Shown here piece after piece: positions 8,564 through 17,320 of a DNA stretch of 64,000 bases. Origin of the DNA: Cellulomonas sp. (lineage in GTDB: Bacteria > Actinomycetota > Actinomycetes > Actinomycetales > Cellulomonadaceae); assembly GCF_017744555.1 (NCBI RefSeq), contig NZ_JAGIBD010000003.1:62001-126000 (forward strand). The letters are read 5' to 3'. Under the pieces are notes generated by a model. It saw nothing but the letters and a program-made list of their open reading frames with translations, was not told the DNA's origin and did not search any database. The position numbers and the translations under genes are program-made. The number at the start of each line of letters is the position of its first letter. Position 1 is the stretch's first letter.

Positions 8564-9943
8564 TCAGGGTGCCGCGGCGACCGCGAGTGCCCGCGCGACG
8601 CCCTCGACGTCGTCGGCGAGGACGCCGACCGTGACCCGCACGTGGTGGGGCGCGCCCGCGGGGGCGGGACCGGCGAGGAACGGACCTCCCGGAGCGACCC
8701 GGATCCCCGCTGCCGCCAGGCGGACGAGCGCGGTCCGCTCGTCGTGGACCGGCAGCCACAGGTTGATGCCGTCGCCCGGCTCCATGGCGACCCCGTGCCC
8801 GGCGAGCGCGAGGACCAGCGCGCGGCGCCGGGCGAAGTACACGCGGCGCGCGTGCGCGACGGTCGCGGTGGCCTCGGCGTCCGTGAGCAGGTCGACGAGC
8901 GTGTGCTGGAGCAGGCGGCTCGTCCAGCCGGGCCCGAGCATCCGGCGTTCGACCATCGGGTCGAGCACGACGGCGGGGCCGCCGACCGCGGCGATGCGCA
9001 GGTCGGGACCGTGCGACTTGGAGTACGAGCGGACGTGCACGACGGCGTCGGGCAGCCAGGTGCCCAGGCTGACGTCGCGCGTGGAGGCGATCTCGCCGGA
9101 GTGGTCGTCCTCCACCACGACGATGCGCCGGGCGGGCCGGACGCGGGCCCCGGACCCGTCGACGAGCGGCGTGCTGTGCCGGCGGACGACCGCAGCGAGG
9201 TCGCGCGCCCGGGTGGCGGTGAGGCTCGCACCGGTCGGGTTCTGGGCCCGGGGCTGCAGCACGACCACGTCGGCCCCCGCCGCGAGGGCCGCGTCGAGCC
9301 CCACCGGCACCATGCCGTGGCGGTCGACCGGCACAGGGAGCCGGTCGAGGCTCAGGTGGTCGAGCAGGTCGAGCAGCGGAGGGAAGCCGGGATCCTCGAC
9401 CGCGACGCGGTCGCCAAACCCGGCGACCTGCTCGAGGGCGCGGCTCATCGCGTCGAGAGCTCCGTCGACGACCGTGAGGCGCCCGGGTGCGAACGGCCAG
9501 GAGTCGCGGAGCAGCACCTCGAGCTCGGGGACCAACGGGTCGGACACGTAGGTCCCCGTGCGGGCAGCCGGGGAGCGCGCGGCGACGCGGGCCAGCGCGG
9601 GGCCGAGCGCAGGCAGCAGCTCGGGGTCCGGTGTGCCGAGGGAGAGGTCCCACCGCGTCGCCGGTGCACCACCGGCCAGGTCGCGGTAGCGGGGCGGGAG
9701 CCAGCCGCCGGCCGGGGGCAGGACGAACGTGCCGGCGCGGCCGCGCGAGACGACGACCCCGACGGTCGCGAGCGCCTGGTAGGCGCCGCTGACCGTGGCC
9801 GGGCTGACCGCGAGGGCCGCGGCGACGTCCCGCACCGTGGGCAGCCGGTCGCCCGGTCGCAGCTCGCCCGCCCGGACCAGCCGGGCGACGGTCGCGGCGA
9901 TGCCACGCGGCGTGCGCTCCTCGACGTGGGCGGCCAGGTCCAT
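8564..9943 (-). CDS. MocR-type PLP-dependent GntR transcription regulator
   Basis: A 459-residue fusion of an N-terminal GntR winged helix (residues 8-72; LRPGDRLPTVRDVAAALAVSPATVSGAYQAL) and a fold-type I aminotransferase-like domain. The PLP Schiff-base Lys is in HVRSYSKSHGPDLRI, and the aromatic or Asn contacts of class I enzymes are recognisable. Such proteins (GabR, PdxR, TauR) sense PLP adducts of amines or amino acids and usually control adjacent divergent genes. Here the divergent gene is the first of the pyrimidine block, whose intermediate beta-alanine is a primary amine, so local control is plausible. CACGAT ends 6 nt before the ATG, suggesting a leaderless start. Confidence 0.85.
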   Translation of the reverse strand: MDLAAHVEERTPRGIAATVARLVRAGELRPGDRLPTVRDVAAALAVSPATVSGAYQALATVGVVVSRGRAGTFVLPPAGGWLPPRYRDLAGGAPATRWDLSLGTPDPELLPALGPALARVAARSPAARTGTYVSDPLVPELEVLLRDSWPFAPGRLTVVDGALDAMSRALEQVAGFGDRVAVEDPGFPPLLDLLDHLSLDRLPVPVDRHGMVPVGLDAALAAGADVVVLQPRAQNPTGASLTATRARDLAAVVRRHSTPLVDGSGARVRPARRIVVVEDDHSGEIASTRDVSLGTWLPDAVVHVRSYSKSHGPDLRIAAVGGPAVVLDPMVERRMLGPGWTSRLLQHTLVDLLTDAEATATVAHARRVYFARRRALVLALAGHGVAMEPGDGINLWLPVHDERTALVRLAAAGIRVAPGGPFLAGPAPAGAPHHVRVTVGVLADDVEGVARALAVAAAP

Positions 9944-10022
9944 GCCGCCATCGTGCCTGCTCGCCCGGTCCGTCCGGCTCGTTCCGGACGACGGTCCAGA
10001 TGTTTACAGAGGCGGCCTCGAT

Positions 10023-10060
10023 GTTCCTGATCCGCAAAGGGAAGGTAACGGCGCAGAAAT
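10023..10060 (+). promoter_or_regulatory. Candidate GlnR operator upstream of the pyrimidine block
   Basis: GTAAC-N6-GAAAT (10045-10060) matches the actinobacterial GlnR pattern gTnAC-N6-GaAAc. A weaker pair, GTTCC-N6-GCAAA (10023-10038), lies in exact 11-bp phase before it. An AT-rich TGTTTACA lies at 10001-10008. Nitrogen control would fit a pathway that releases ammonia from pyrimidines. Confidence 0.45.
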
Positions 10061-10161
10061 GTTCAGCGCCGACAGTCACATTCCAGGCGACGCGGCCCCC
10101 AGGGGCTCGTCGAGAGCGGTCCCCGGGGCGTCGCGCCGACACCGAGAGGACCGGAGGACCC

Positions 10162-11010
10162 ATGAGCGTCGTGCGCGTCGCGTTCACCCAGGCCACGTGG
10201 ACCGGGGACAAGGAGTCGATGATCGCGCTCCACGAGGCGTGGACCCGCGAGGCCGCCTCGCAGGGTGCGCAGGTGATCTGCTTCCAGGAGCTGTTCTACG
10301 GCCCGTACTTCGGGATCACCCAGGACACCGCGTACTACGACTACGCCGAGTCGGTGCCCGGTCCGACCACGGCGCGGTTCGCCGCGCTGGCGGCCGAGCT
10401 GGGGATCGTGGTCGTCCTGCCCGTGTACGAGGAGGAGCAGCCCGGCGTCCTGTACAACACGGCCGCGGTGATCGACGCGGACGGCACCTACCTCGGCAAG
10501 TACCGCAAGCACCACATCCCGCACCTGCCCAAGTTCTGGGAGAAGTTCTACTTCCGGCCCGGCAACCTCGGGTACCCGGTGTTCGAGACCGCCGCCGGTC
10601 GCATCGGCTTGAACATCTGCTACGACCGGCACTTCCCCGAGGGGTGGCGCGTGCTGGCCCTCAACGGCGCGCAGATCGTCTTCAACCCGAACGCCACCGC
10701 GCCGGGGATCTCGAACAAGCTCTGGGAGATCGAGCAGCCCGCCGCCGCCGTCGCGAACGGCTACTTCGTCGTCGCGAACAACCGCGTGGGGCTCGAGGAC
10801 AACGAGTACGGCGACGAGGCGGTGGCGTTCTACGGCTCCTCGTACGCCGTCGGACCCGACGGGAACTACGTGGGAGAGATCGGCTCGTCGAGCGAGAACC
10901 AGCTCCTCGTCCGCGACCTCGACCTCGACCAGGTCCGGGTGGTCCGCGAGCGCTGGCAGTTCTTCCGCGACCGCCGGCCCGACGCCTACGGCCCGATCGT
11001 CGCCCCCTGA
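10162..11010 (+). CDS. Nitrilase-superfamily amidohydrolase, probable beta-ureidopropionase
   Basis: A 282-residue carbon-nitrogen hydrolase with the Glu43 (FQELFYGPYF), Lys116 (KYRKHHIPH) and Cys153 (NICYDRHFPE) triad. In this context it should hydrolyse N-carbamoyl-beta-alanine to beta-alanine, CO2 and ammonia. The family also includes N-carbamoylputrescine amidases, which share the YDRHFPE motif region, so the substrate rests on the adjoining dihydropyrimidinase. ATG at 10162 follows an AGGACCGGAGGA ribosome-binding stretch; an in-frame upstream extension to 10000 lacks similarity. It is the first gene of a co-directional block running to 19433, with hydA 28 bp downstream. Confidence 0.85.
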   Translation: MSVVRVAFTQATWTGDKESMIALHEAWTREAASQGAQVICFQELFYGPYFGITQDTAYYDYAESVPGPTTARFAALAAELGIVVVLPVYEEEQPGVLYNTAAVIDADGTYLGKYRKHHIPHLPKFWEKFYFRPGNLGYPVFETAAGRIGLNICYDRHFPEGWRVLALNGAQIVFNPNATAPGISNKLWEIEQPAAAVANGYFVVANNRVGLEDNEYGDEAVAFYGSSYAVGPDGNYVGEIGSSSENQLLVRDLDLDQVRVVRERWQFFRDRRPDAYGPIVAP

Positions 11011-11038
11011 TCCCGCGAGGCCCCGGAAGGACGCCACG

Positions 11039-12457
11039 ATGAAGACGCTCATCACCGGTGGAACGGTCGTCAGCGCCACCGGCCGCGGCGCGGCCGACGT
11101 GCTCGTGGACGGCGAGACGATCGCCGCCGTGCTGCAGCCTGGCTCGACGCTGCTCGGGTTCGACCTCGCGGCGAACGTCGACCGGGTCGTGGACGCGACC
11201 GGCAAGTACGTGATCCCGGGCGGGATCGACGCGCACACCCACATGGAGCTGCCGTTCGGAGGCACCAGCGCCTCCGACACGTTCGAGACCGGCACCCGCG
11301 CAGCGGCGTGGGGCGGGACCACGTCGATCATCGACTTCGCGGTCCAGCGCACGGGCGAACGCGTCATGGACGGGCTCGCCGCCTGGCACGAGAAGGCGGC
11401 AGGCCGGTGCGCGGTCGACTACGGCTTCCACCAGATCATCGGCGGCGTCGACGACGACGCGCTCAAGGCCATGGAGGGCCTCGTCCGCGAGGGGGTGAGC
11501 AGCTACAAGCTGTTCATGGCCTACCCGGGGGTCTTCTACTCCGACGACGCGCAGATCTTGCGGGCCATGCAGAAGGCCGCCGACCTCGGGCTCCTCACGA
11601 TGATGCACGCCGAGAACGGGCCCGCGATCGACGTGCTCGCGGCGCAGCTCGTCGAGGCCGGCAAGACCGACCCCTACTACCACGGGGTCGCGCGCGCCTG
11701 GCAGCTCGAGGAGGAGGCGACCCACCGGGCGATCATGCTCGCCGACGTCGCCCGTGCGCCGCTGTACGTCGTGCACGTCAGCGCCAAGCAGGCCGTCGCC
11801 CAGCTCGCCGCAGCGCGAGACAACGGCAAGAACGTGTTCGGCGAGACGTGCCCCCAGTACCTCTACCTGAGCCTGGAGGAGCAGCTCGGCGCCGTGGGGT
11901 TCGAGGGAGCGAAGTGGGTGTGCTCGACCCCGCTGCGCTCGCGGGCCGAGGGGCACCAGCGGCACATGTGGCAGGCGCTGCGGACCAACGACATCCAGAT
12001 GGTGTCGACGGACCACTGCCCGTTCTGCATGAAGGGCCAGAAGGAGCTGGGCATCGGCGACTTCCGGGCGATCCCGAACGGGATCGGGTCGGTGGAGCAC
12101 CGCATGGACCTGATGTACCAGGGCGTGGTGACCGGCCAGATCACGCTGGAACGGTGGGTCGAGCTCACGTCGACGACCCCGGCGCGGATGTTCGGCCTGT
12201 ACGGCCGCAAGGGGGTCATCGCGCCCGGTGCCGACGCGGACGTCGTCGTCTACGACCCGGCCGGTCACACGTCGATCGGCCTGGACGCGACGCACCACAT
12301 GAACATGGACCACTCGGCGTGGGAGGGCTTCGAGGTCGACGGGCACGTCGACGTCGTGATGTCCCGCGGTGACGTGCTCGTCGACGCCGACGGCTACCAC
12401 GGTCGGCCCGGTCACGGCCGCTACCTCGAACGGGGGCTCAGCCAGTACCTCGCCTGA
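11039..12457 (+). CDS. hydA: Dihydropyrimidinase / D-hydantoinase
   Basis: A 472-residue cyclic amidohydrolase that opens 5,6-dihydrouracil or dihydrothymine to the N-carbamoyl-beta-amino acid. The binuclear metal site is complete: His66 and His68 (AHTHME), the carbamylated Lys157 (SSYKLFM), His190 (MMHAENG), His246 (VVHVSAK) and Asp325 (STDHCPF). The C-terminal RKGVIAPGADADVVVYDP beta-sandwich closure is typical. Length matches the family. A GGAAGG ribosome binding site lies 8 nt before the ATG. Hydantoin hydrolysis is an alternative activity. The neighbouring ureidopropionase, aminotransferase and YdfG-like genes favour pyrimidines. Confidence 0.92.
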   Translation: MKTLITGGTVVSATGRGAADVLVDGETIAAVLQPGSTLLGFDLAANVDRVVDATGKYVIPGGIDAHTHMELPFGGTSASDTFETGTRAAAWGGTTSIIDFAVQRTGERVMDGLAAWHEKAAGRCAVDYGFHQIIGGVDDDALKAMEGLVREGVSSYKLFMAYPGVFYSDDAQILRAMQKAADLGLLTMMHAENGPAIDVLAAQLVEAGKTDPYYHGVARAWQLEEEATHRAIMLADVARAPLYVVHVSAKQAVAQLAAARDNGKNVFGETCPQYLYLSLEEQLGAVGFEGAKWVCSTPLRSRAEGHQRHMWQALRTNDIQMVSTDHCPFCMKGQKELGIGDFRAIPNGIGSVEHRMDLMYQGVVTGQITLERWVELTSTTPARMFGLYGRKGVIAPGADADVVVYDPAGHTSIGLDATHHMNMDHSAWEGFEVDGHVDVVMSRGDVLVDADGYHGRPGHGRYLERGLSQYLA

Positions 12458-12485
12458 CCCGCCGCCCGCACCCCTGGGAGCCCGC

Positions 12486-13547
12486 ATGGACTTCGGAGTC
12501 GTCCTCCAGACCAACCCCCCCGCGTCCCGCACCGTCGACCTCGCCCGGCAGGCCGAGACGCACGGCTTCGACCACGTGTGGACGTTCGACTCGCACCTGC
12601 TGTGGCAGGAGCCGTTCGTGATCTACTCGGCGATCCTCGCGGCGACCCGCAAGGTCGTGGTCGGCCCCATGGTCACCAACCCGGCGACCCGCGACTGGAC
12701 CGTCATCGCCTCGCTCTTCGCGACGCTCAACGAGATGTACGGGAACCGGACCGTCTGCGGCATCGGCCGCGGCGACTCCGCGGTCCGCACCCTCAACGGG
12801 CGACCGTCGGACCTCGCGACGCTGCGCGAGTCGGTGCACGTGATCCGCGAGCTCGCCAACGACCGCGCGGTCGACCTCAACGGGCGCTCGGTCCGGTTCC
12901 CCTGGAGCAGGGGTTCGACCCTGGAGGTGTGGGTCGCCGCCTACGGCCCGCGGGCGCTCGCGCTGACCGGCGAGGTCGCGGACGGCTTCATCCTGCAGCT
13001 CGCCGACCCCGACGTCGCGGCCTGGACGATCAAGGTGGTCCGGGATGCCGCCGAGCGGGCGGGCCGCGACCCCGACGCCGTGAAGTTCTGCGTCGCGGCC
13101 CCGATGTACGTGGGTGACGGCGACTCGCCGGCGGCGCGGGCGCACATGCGTGAGCAGTGCCGCTGGTTCGGCGGCATGGTCGGCAACCACGTCGCCGACA
13201 TCGTCGCCCGCTACGGCGCCGACTCCGCCGTGCCGAAGGCACTCACCGACTACGTCGCCGGCCGGCGGGGGTACGACTACAACCAGCACGGCCGCGCCGG
13301 GAACTCGCACGCCGAGTACGTGCCCGACGAGATCGTCGAGCGGTTCTGCCTGCTGGGCAGCCCGCGCGAGCACGTCGAGAAGCTGCGCGCGCTCGAGGAG
13401 CTCGGGGTGACGCAGTTCGCCGGGTACCTCCAGCACGACAACAAGGAGGAGACCCTCCGGCTGTACGGCGAGCGCGTCATCCCGGCGATGGCCGAGACGG
13501 TGGTGGCCACGACGACGGTGCCCGCAGCGACCGCGGTCCCCGCATGA
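12486..13547 (+). CDS. LLM-family F420-dependent oxidoreductase (Mer-like)
   Basis: A 353-residue bacterial-luciferase-like TIM-barrel protein of the F420-dependent branch near methylenetetrahydromethanopterin reductase. Marks include the MDFGVVLQTNPPASRTVDLA opening, GPMVTNPATRDWTVIASLFA (residues 60-79), CGIGRGDSAVR (the cofactor-binding loop equivalent to the GIGPGD of Mer) and VWVAAYGPRALALTGEVADG. It resembles the actinobacterial clade whose function is undefined. It does not look like the uracil oxygenase RutA, which shares the fold only. Its place between dihydropyrimidinase and the importer suggests it reduces uracil or thymine to the dihydro form with F420H2. That is inference. The ATG follows GGGAG, and the stop overlaps the next start (ATGA). 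Confidence 0.82.
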   Translation: MDFGVVLQTNPPASRTVDLARQAETHGFDHVWTFDSHLLWQEPFVIYSAILAATRKVVVGPMVTNPATRDWTVIASLFATLNEMYGNRTVCGIGRGDSAVRTLNGRPSDLATLRESVHVIRELANDRAVDLNGRSVRFPWSRGSTLEVWVAAYGPRALALTGEVADGFILQLADPDVAAWTIKVVRDAAERAGRDPDAVKFCVAAPMYVGDGDSPAARAHMREQCRWFGGMVGNHVADIVARYGADSAVPKALTDYVAGRRGYDYNQHGRAGNSHAEYVPDEIVERFCLLGSPREHVEKLRALEELGVTQFAGYLQHDNKEETLRLYGERVIPAMAETVVATTTVPAATAVPA

Positions 13548-14410
13548 CCAGGCTGCGCCCCGTCGCGGCCGCCCTGGCCGCCGTCCTGCTGGCCGCCGTG
13601 CTGTGGGAGGTCGTCAAGGTCGCCGCCCCCGACGCCGGCGTGCACGTGGGCGGCGCCAGCATCTTGCCGCGCACCGACGCGGTGGCGATGCCGCACGTGT
13701 GGGACGTGGTGCAGCGGACGCTGCAGCCCGAGACGTCGGCGGCCGGTGCGCCGTCCGTCCTGTCGTCGATGCTCCACGCCTGCTGGTTCACGCTGGGCGT
13801 CGCGGCCGTCGGGTGGGCCCTGGGTGTCGTCGCGGGGTTCGCGCTCGCCGTGCTCATGCAGCGGTGGCGGGTCGCGGAGGAGTCGCTCGAGCCGTGGCTG
13901 GTGCTGAGCCAGACGGTGCCGCTCGTGGCGCTCGCACCGCTCGTCGTCGGCTGGGGCGGCCGGATCCACCTCGGCGGGCTCGAGTGGCAGAAGTGGATGT
14001 CCGTCGCGCTCATCGCGTCGTACCTGGCGTTCTTCCCGGTCGCCGTCGGGGCGCTGCGAGGGCTGCAGTCGCCGGCCGCGGCGCAGGTCGACCTGTTCAG
14101 GGCGCAGGCCGCCGGGTGGGGCCGCACGCTCGTCCGGCTGCGGATCCCCGCGAGCGTCCCGCACCTGCTGCCCGCGCTGCGGCTCGGCGCCGCGACCGCC
14201 GTGGTCGGCGCCATCGTCGCGGAGGTGTCCACCGGGACGAAGGGCGGGATCGGCCGCCTCATCATCTCGTACGCGCAGTCCGCGAGCGGCGACCCGGCCA
14301 AGCCGTGGGCCGCCATCGCCGCCGCGGCCCTCCTCGGGCTCGTCGCCGCCGGTCTCGTCGGGCTCATCGGGCTCGGCCTGCGCAGGTTCCGCCACACGGA
14401 GGTCTCATGA
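13544..14410 (+). CDS. ABC importer permease 1 (SsuC/TauC type)
   Basis: A 288-residue inner-membrane permease of the BPD_transp_1 family with about six helices. The EAA-like loop is VDLFRAQAAGWGRTLVRLRIPASVPHLLPALR (about 185-216, with the conserved G and P). A periplasmic stretch at residues 25-70 follows the first helix. It overlaps the oxidoreductase stop and the ATPase start by ATGA on both sides. It is only distantly similar to the second permease three genes on, so the pore is probably a heterodimer. Substrate inferred from context: a pyrimidine or related base. Confidence 0.85.
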   Translation: MTRLRPVAAALAAVLLAAVLWEVVKVAAPDAGVHVGGASILPRTDAVAMPHVWDVVQRTLQPETSAAGAPSVLSSMLHACWFTLGVAAVGWALGVVAGFALAVLMQRWRVAEESLEPWLVLSQTVPLVALAPLVVGWGGRIHLGGLEWQKWMSVALIASYLAFFPVAVGALRGLQSPAAAQVDLFRAQAAGWGRTLVRLRIPASVPHLLPALRLGAATAVVGAIVAEVSTGTKGGIGRLIISYAQSASGDPAKPWAAIAAAALLGLVAAGLVGLIGLGLRRFRHTEVS

Positions 14411-15219
14411 GCACGCCCGCCACCGCGGTCGACGCCCGCGGCGTCGGCAAGGTCTTCGAGTCCCGCAGCGGCACCGTCACGGCCCTGCAGGACGTGCATC
14501 TCACGGTCGCCGCGGGGGAGTTCGTCTCGCTCATCGGGCCCTCGGGATGCGGCAAGTCGACGCTGCTGCGTCTCGTCGCGGACCTCGAGGAGCCCACGAG
14601 CGGCGAGCTCGTCGTGTTCGGCAAGCCTCCGCGAGCGGCACGCGAGGCGGGCGACTACGGGATCACCTTCCAGCAGGCGGGCCTCCTGCCGTGGCGGACG
14701 GTGTCGGCGAACGTCCAGCTCCCGCTCGAGCTGCACGGCGTCGGACGCAGGGCCCGGGCGATGCGTGCGGCCGAGCTGCTCGCGCTCGTCGGGCTGGCGG
14801 AGTTCGCGGACGCCTTCCCGCACCAGCTCTCGGGCGGCATGCAGCAGCGGGTCGCGATCGCCCGGGCGCTCGCGGAACAGCCGAGCCTGCTGCTGATGGA
14901 CGAGCCGTTCGGGGCGCTCGACGAGATGACCCGGGAGCACCTGCAGACCGAGCTCCTGCGGATCAGCGCGTCGAGCGGCGCTGCCGTCCTGTTCGTCACG
15001 CACTCGATCCCCGAGGCGGTGTACCTCTCGGACCGGGTCGTGGTGATGTCCGCCCGGCCGGGACGGATCAGCGGGATCGTGGACGTCGACCTCGCCGCCG
15101 CTGCCGACCGCACGGAGGGGCTGCGCGAGGACGCGGCATTCTTCGCCGCCGTCACGGCGGTGCGCGAGGTGCTGCACGGCGCCCCGGCGCCGGCGGTGCG
15201 TGGGGTCGACGTCCGATGA
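14407..15219 (+). CDS. ABC importer ATPase (SsuB/ThiZ type)
   Basis: A 270-residue ATPase energising the pyrimidine-block importer. Walker A GPSGCGKST (about residues 44-52), Q-loop GITFQQAGLLPWRTV, signature LSGGMQQRVAIARAL, Walker B LLLMDEPFGALDE and H-loop THSIPEAVYLSDRV are all canonical for the nitrate/taurine/sulfonate/HMP-pyrimidine class. It is coupled by ATGA overlaps to the permease genes before and after. The C-terminal 40 residues after the last strand are Ala-rich and not conserved. Confidence 0.9.
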   Translation: MSTPATAVDARGVGKVFESRSGTVTALQDVHLTVAAGEFVSLIGPSGCGKSTLLRLVADLEEPTSGELVVFGKPPRAAREAGDYGITFQQAGLLPWRTVSANVQLPLELHGVGRRARAMRAAELLALVGLAEFADAFPHQLSGGMQQRVAIARALAEQPSLLLMDEPFGALDEMTREHLQTELLRISASSGAAVLFVTHSIPEAVYLSDRVVVMSARPGRISGIVDVDLAAAADRTEGLREDAAFFAAVTAVREVLHGAPAPAVRGVDVR

Positions 15220-15977
15220 CGGCCGCGCTCGCCCGCCGCTGGCTCGCGCCGGCGCTCGTCGGCGTCGTCGGGCTCGCGCTGTGGCAGACGCTCGTGGTCG
15301 CCGCGGACGTCAAGCCGTACCTCCTGCCCAGCCCCACCGCGATCGCCGAGCAGCTGGGTCAGGTCCGTCCGCTCGTGTGGAGCGCGACGCTCGCCACCGG
15401 TGCGAACGCCCTCGTGGGCATGCTGGCCGGCTCGGTGACCGCGATCCTCGCCGCGCTCCTGGCGGCCCGCAGCCGGTCGGTCGACCTGCTGCTGTCGCCG
15501 ACCGCCGCCGCGGTCTCGGTCATGCCGATCGTCGCGCTCGCGCCCGCGCTCAACACGATGTTCGGCACCACGTCGAACACCCCGCGTCGGCTCGTGGTCG
15601 CGGTCGTCGTGTTCGCACCGGTGTTCGTCACGACGCTGCGCGGCCTGCGGCAGGTGCAGCCGGTGCACCGCGACCTGCTGAGGGCGTACGCGGCGACCCC
15701 CCGGCAGGCGGCGCGCACGGTGACCGTGCCGGGGGCGGTGCCGCACGTGTTCAGCGGCCTGCGCGTCGCGTCCGCCACGGCGGTCGTCGCGGCCGTCGTC
15801 GCCGAGTACTTCGGCGGCCTGCAGAACGGTCTCGGCTCCCGGATCACGGCCGCCGCCGCCAACAGCGCCTACGCCCGGGCCTGGGCGTTCGTGCTCGGCG
15901 CGATCCTGCTCGGCCTCACGTTCTACGTCGTCACGCTCGCCCTGGAGCGCGTCGTGACGCGACGGCACGGGGGATGA
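15216..15977 (+). CDS. ABC importer permease 2 (SsuC/TauC type)
   Basis: A 253-residue permease with about six helices. It starts with a membrane segment at 10-30, then the typical PYLLPSPTAIAEQL strand of this class. The EAA loop is LLRAYAATPRQAARTVTVPGAVPHVFSGLR (about 155-184). It overlaps the ATPase gene (ATGA). Together with the first permease it gives a two-permease importer, unlike most Ssu/Tau/Thi systems, which use one permease twice. A 109-bp gap follows before the binding-protein gene, with a fresh ribosome binding site. Confidence 0.87.
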   Translation: MTAALARRWLAPALVGVVGLALWQTLVVAADVKPYLLPSPTAIAEQLGQVRPLVWSATLATGANALVGMLAGSVTAILAALLAARSRSVDLLLSPTAAAVSVMPIVALAPALNTMFGTTSNTPRRLVVAVVVFAPVFVTTLRGLRQVQPVHRDLLRAYAATPRQAARTVTVPGAVPHVFSGLRVASATAVVAAVVAEYFGGLQNGLGSRITAAAANSAYARAWAFVLGAILLGLTFYVVTLALERVVTRRHGG

Positions 15978-16086
15978 GCCCCCACCCGCACGTCCCGCCT
16001 GCCGATGGCGCCAGGCCGGCCGACCCGCGTCCCGCCCCGACGGACGCACCTGCACGGCCCGGCAGCACTCGACGAAGGGATCACCG

Positions 16087-17250
16087 ATGAGACTCACCAG
16101 TCGCTCCGCGTGGGGCACGGCCACGATCGGCGCCGTCACCGCGCTCCTGCTCTCCGCCTGCGCGGGCTCCGGCGACGCGGCGGACGCGCCGTCCGCCTCC
16201 GGTTCCTCCGACGCCACGCCCACGAAGGTCAAGCTCCAGCTGCAGTGGTTCACGCAGGCGCAGTTCGCGGGCTACTACGCGGCCCTCGACCAGGGCTACT
16301 ACGAGGACGAGGGCCTCGACGTCGAGATCGTCGAGGGCGGCGTGGACATCGTGCCGCAGTCGGTCCTGGCCGACGGCTCGGTCGACTTCGCGATCGCATG
16401 GGTCCCCAAGGCCCTCGCGTCGCGGGAGCAGGGTGCCGGCATCACCGACGTCGCGCAGATCTTCCAGCGCTCGGGGACGCTCCAGGTGTCGTTCAAGGAC
16501 AAGGGCATCTCCTCCGCCGCAGACCTCGCAGGCAAGAAGGTGGGCAACTGGGGCTTCGGCAACGAGTTCGAGCTGTTCGCCGGCATGTCGAAGGCGGACC
16601 TCGACCCGGCGACCGACGTCACGCTCGTCCAGCAGCAGTTCGACATGAACGCGCTGCTGTCCGGCGAGATCGACGCCGCCCAGGCCATGACCTACAACGA
16701 GTACGCGCAGGTCCTCGAGGCGACGAACCCCGCGACGGGCGAGCTGTACACGCCGGACGACTTCTCCGTCGTCGACTGGAACGACGAGGGGACGGCGATG
16801 CTCCAGGACGCCGTCTGGGCCAACACGGAGCGCCTCGCCGACGACGCGGAGTACCAGGACACGACCGTGAAGTTCCTCAAGGCCAGCCTCAAGGGCTGGA
16901 TCTACGCCAGGGACAACCCGGAGAAGGCCCGGGACATCGTGGTCGCCGCCGGTTCGCAGCTCGGGGCCAGCCACCAGCTGTGGCAGGTCAACGAGGTGAA
17001 CAAGCTCATCTGGCCGTCGATGGACGGCATCGGGACCGTGGACGAGGCGCTGTGGAAGCAGACCGTCGACATCGCGCTGCACACGAAGAACGACCAGGGC
17101 GCGACCGTCATCACGTCCGAGCCCGACGACGACGCGTACACCAACGAGTACGTCGAGAAGGCCTTGGGCGAGCTGGAGGACGAGGGCGTCGACGTGCGGG
17201 GCGGCGACTACACGCCGCTCGACGTGACGCTGGAGGCGGGCGGCAAGTGA
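16087..17250 (+). CDS. NMT1/THI5-like substrate-binding lipoprotein
   Basis: A 387-residue periplasmic-type binding protein exposed on the membrane. It has a signal peptide with lipobox LLSAC (Cys25), a short Ser/Asp linker, then the NMT1/THI5 core: LQLQWFTQAQFAGYYAALDQ (residues 43-62), YEDEGLDVEIVEGG, VDFAIAWVPK and AGKKVGNWGFGNEFE. This family binds HMP-type pyrimidines (ThiY), riboflavin (RibY) and related heteroaromatics, which fits uptake of a pyrimidine. Ribosome binding site GAAGGGA precedes the ATG by 6 nt. A strong hairpin directly downstream (17255-17288) may protect this message and raise its level over the next genes. Confidence 0.87.
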   Translation: MRLTSRSAWGTATIGAVTALLLSACAGSGDAADAPSASGSSDATPTKVKLQLQWFTQAQFAGYYAALDQGYYEDEGLDVEIVEGGVDIVPQSVLADGSVDFAIAWVPKALASREQGAGITDVAQIFQRSGTLQVSFKDKGISSAADLAGKKVGNWGFGNEFELFAGMSKADLDPATDVTLVQQQFDMNALLSGEIDAAQAMTYNEYAQVLEATNPATGELYTPDDFSVVDWNDEGTAMLQDAVWANTERLADDAEYQDTTVKFLKASLKGWIYARDNPEKARDIVVAAGSQLGASHQLWQVNEVNKLIWPSMDGIGTVDEALWKQTVDIALHTKNDQGATVITSEPDDDAYTNEYVEKALGELEDEGVDVRGGDYTPLDVTLEAGGK

Positions 17251-17254
17251 CGCC

Positions 17255-17288
17255 CAGGCGGGGCGCGGCCGAGCCCGCGCCCCGCCTG
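17255..17288 (+). terminator. Intra-operon hairpin after binding-protein gene
   Basis: A perfect 14-bp stem (CAGGCGGGGCGCGG and its complement) with loop CCGAGC lies 4 nt after the stop codon, with no T-run. It could be a partial terminator or 3'-end stabiliser giving excess binding protein. Confidence 0.6.
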
Positions 17289-17320
17289 CAGGCCCCGACC
17301 CGACCCCCGGAGGAGACGAC

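Noticed and set aside
12486-13547. Assignment of the luciferase-like protein as RutA uracil oxygenase
   Set aside because: RutA-specific sequence blocks are absent. The protein has the Mer/F420-type GIGRGD loop. A dihydropyrimidinase next door implies a reductive, not oxidative, first step.
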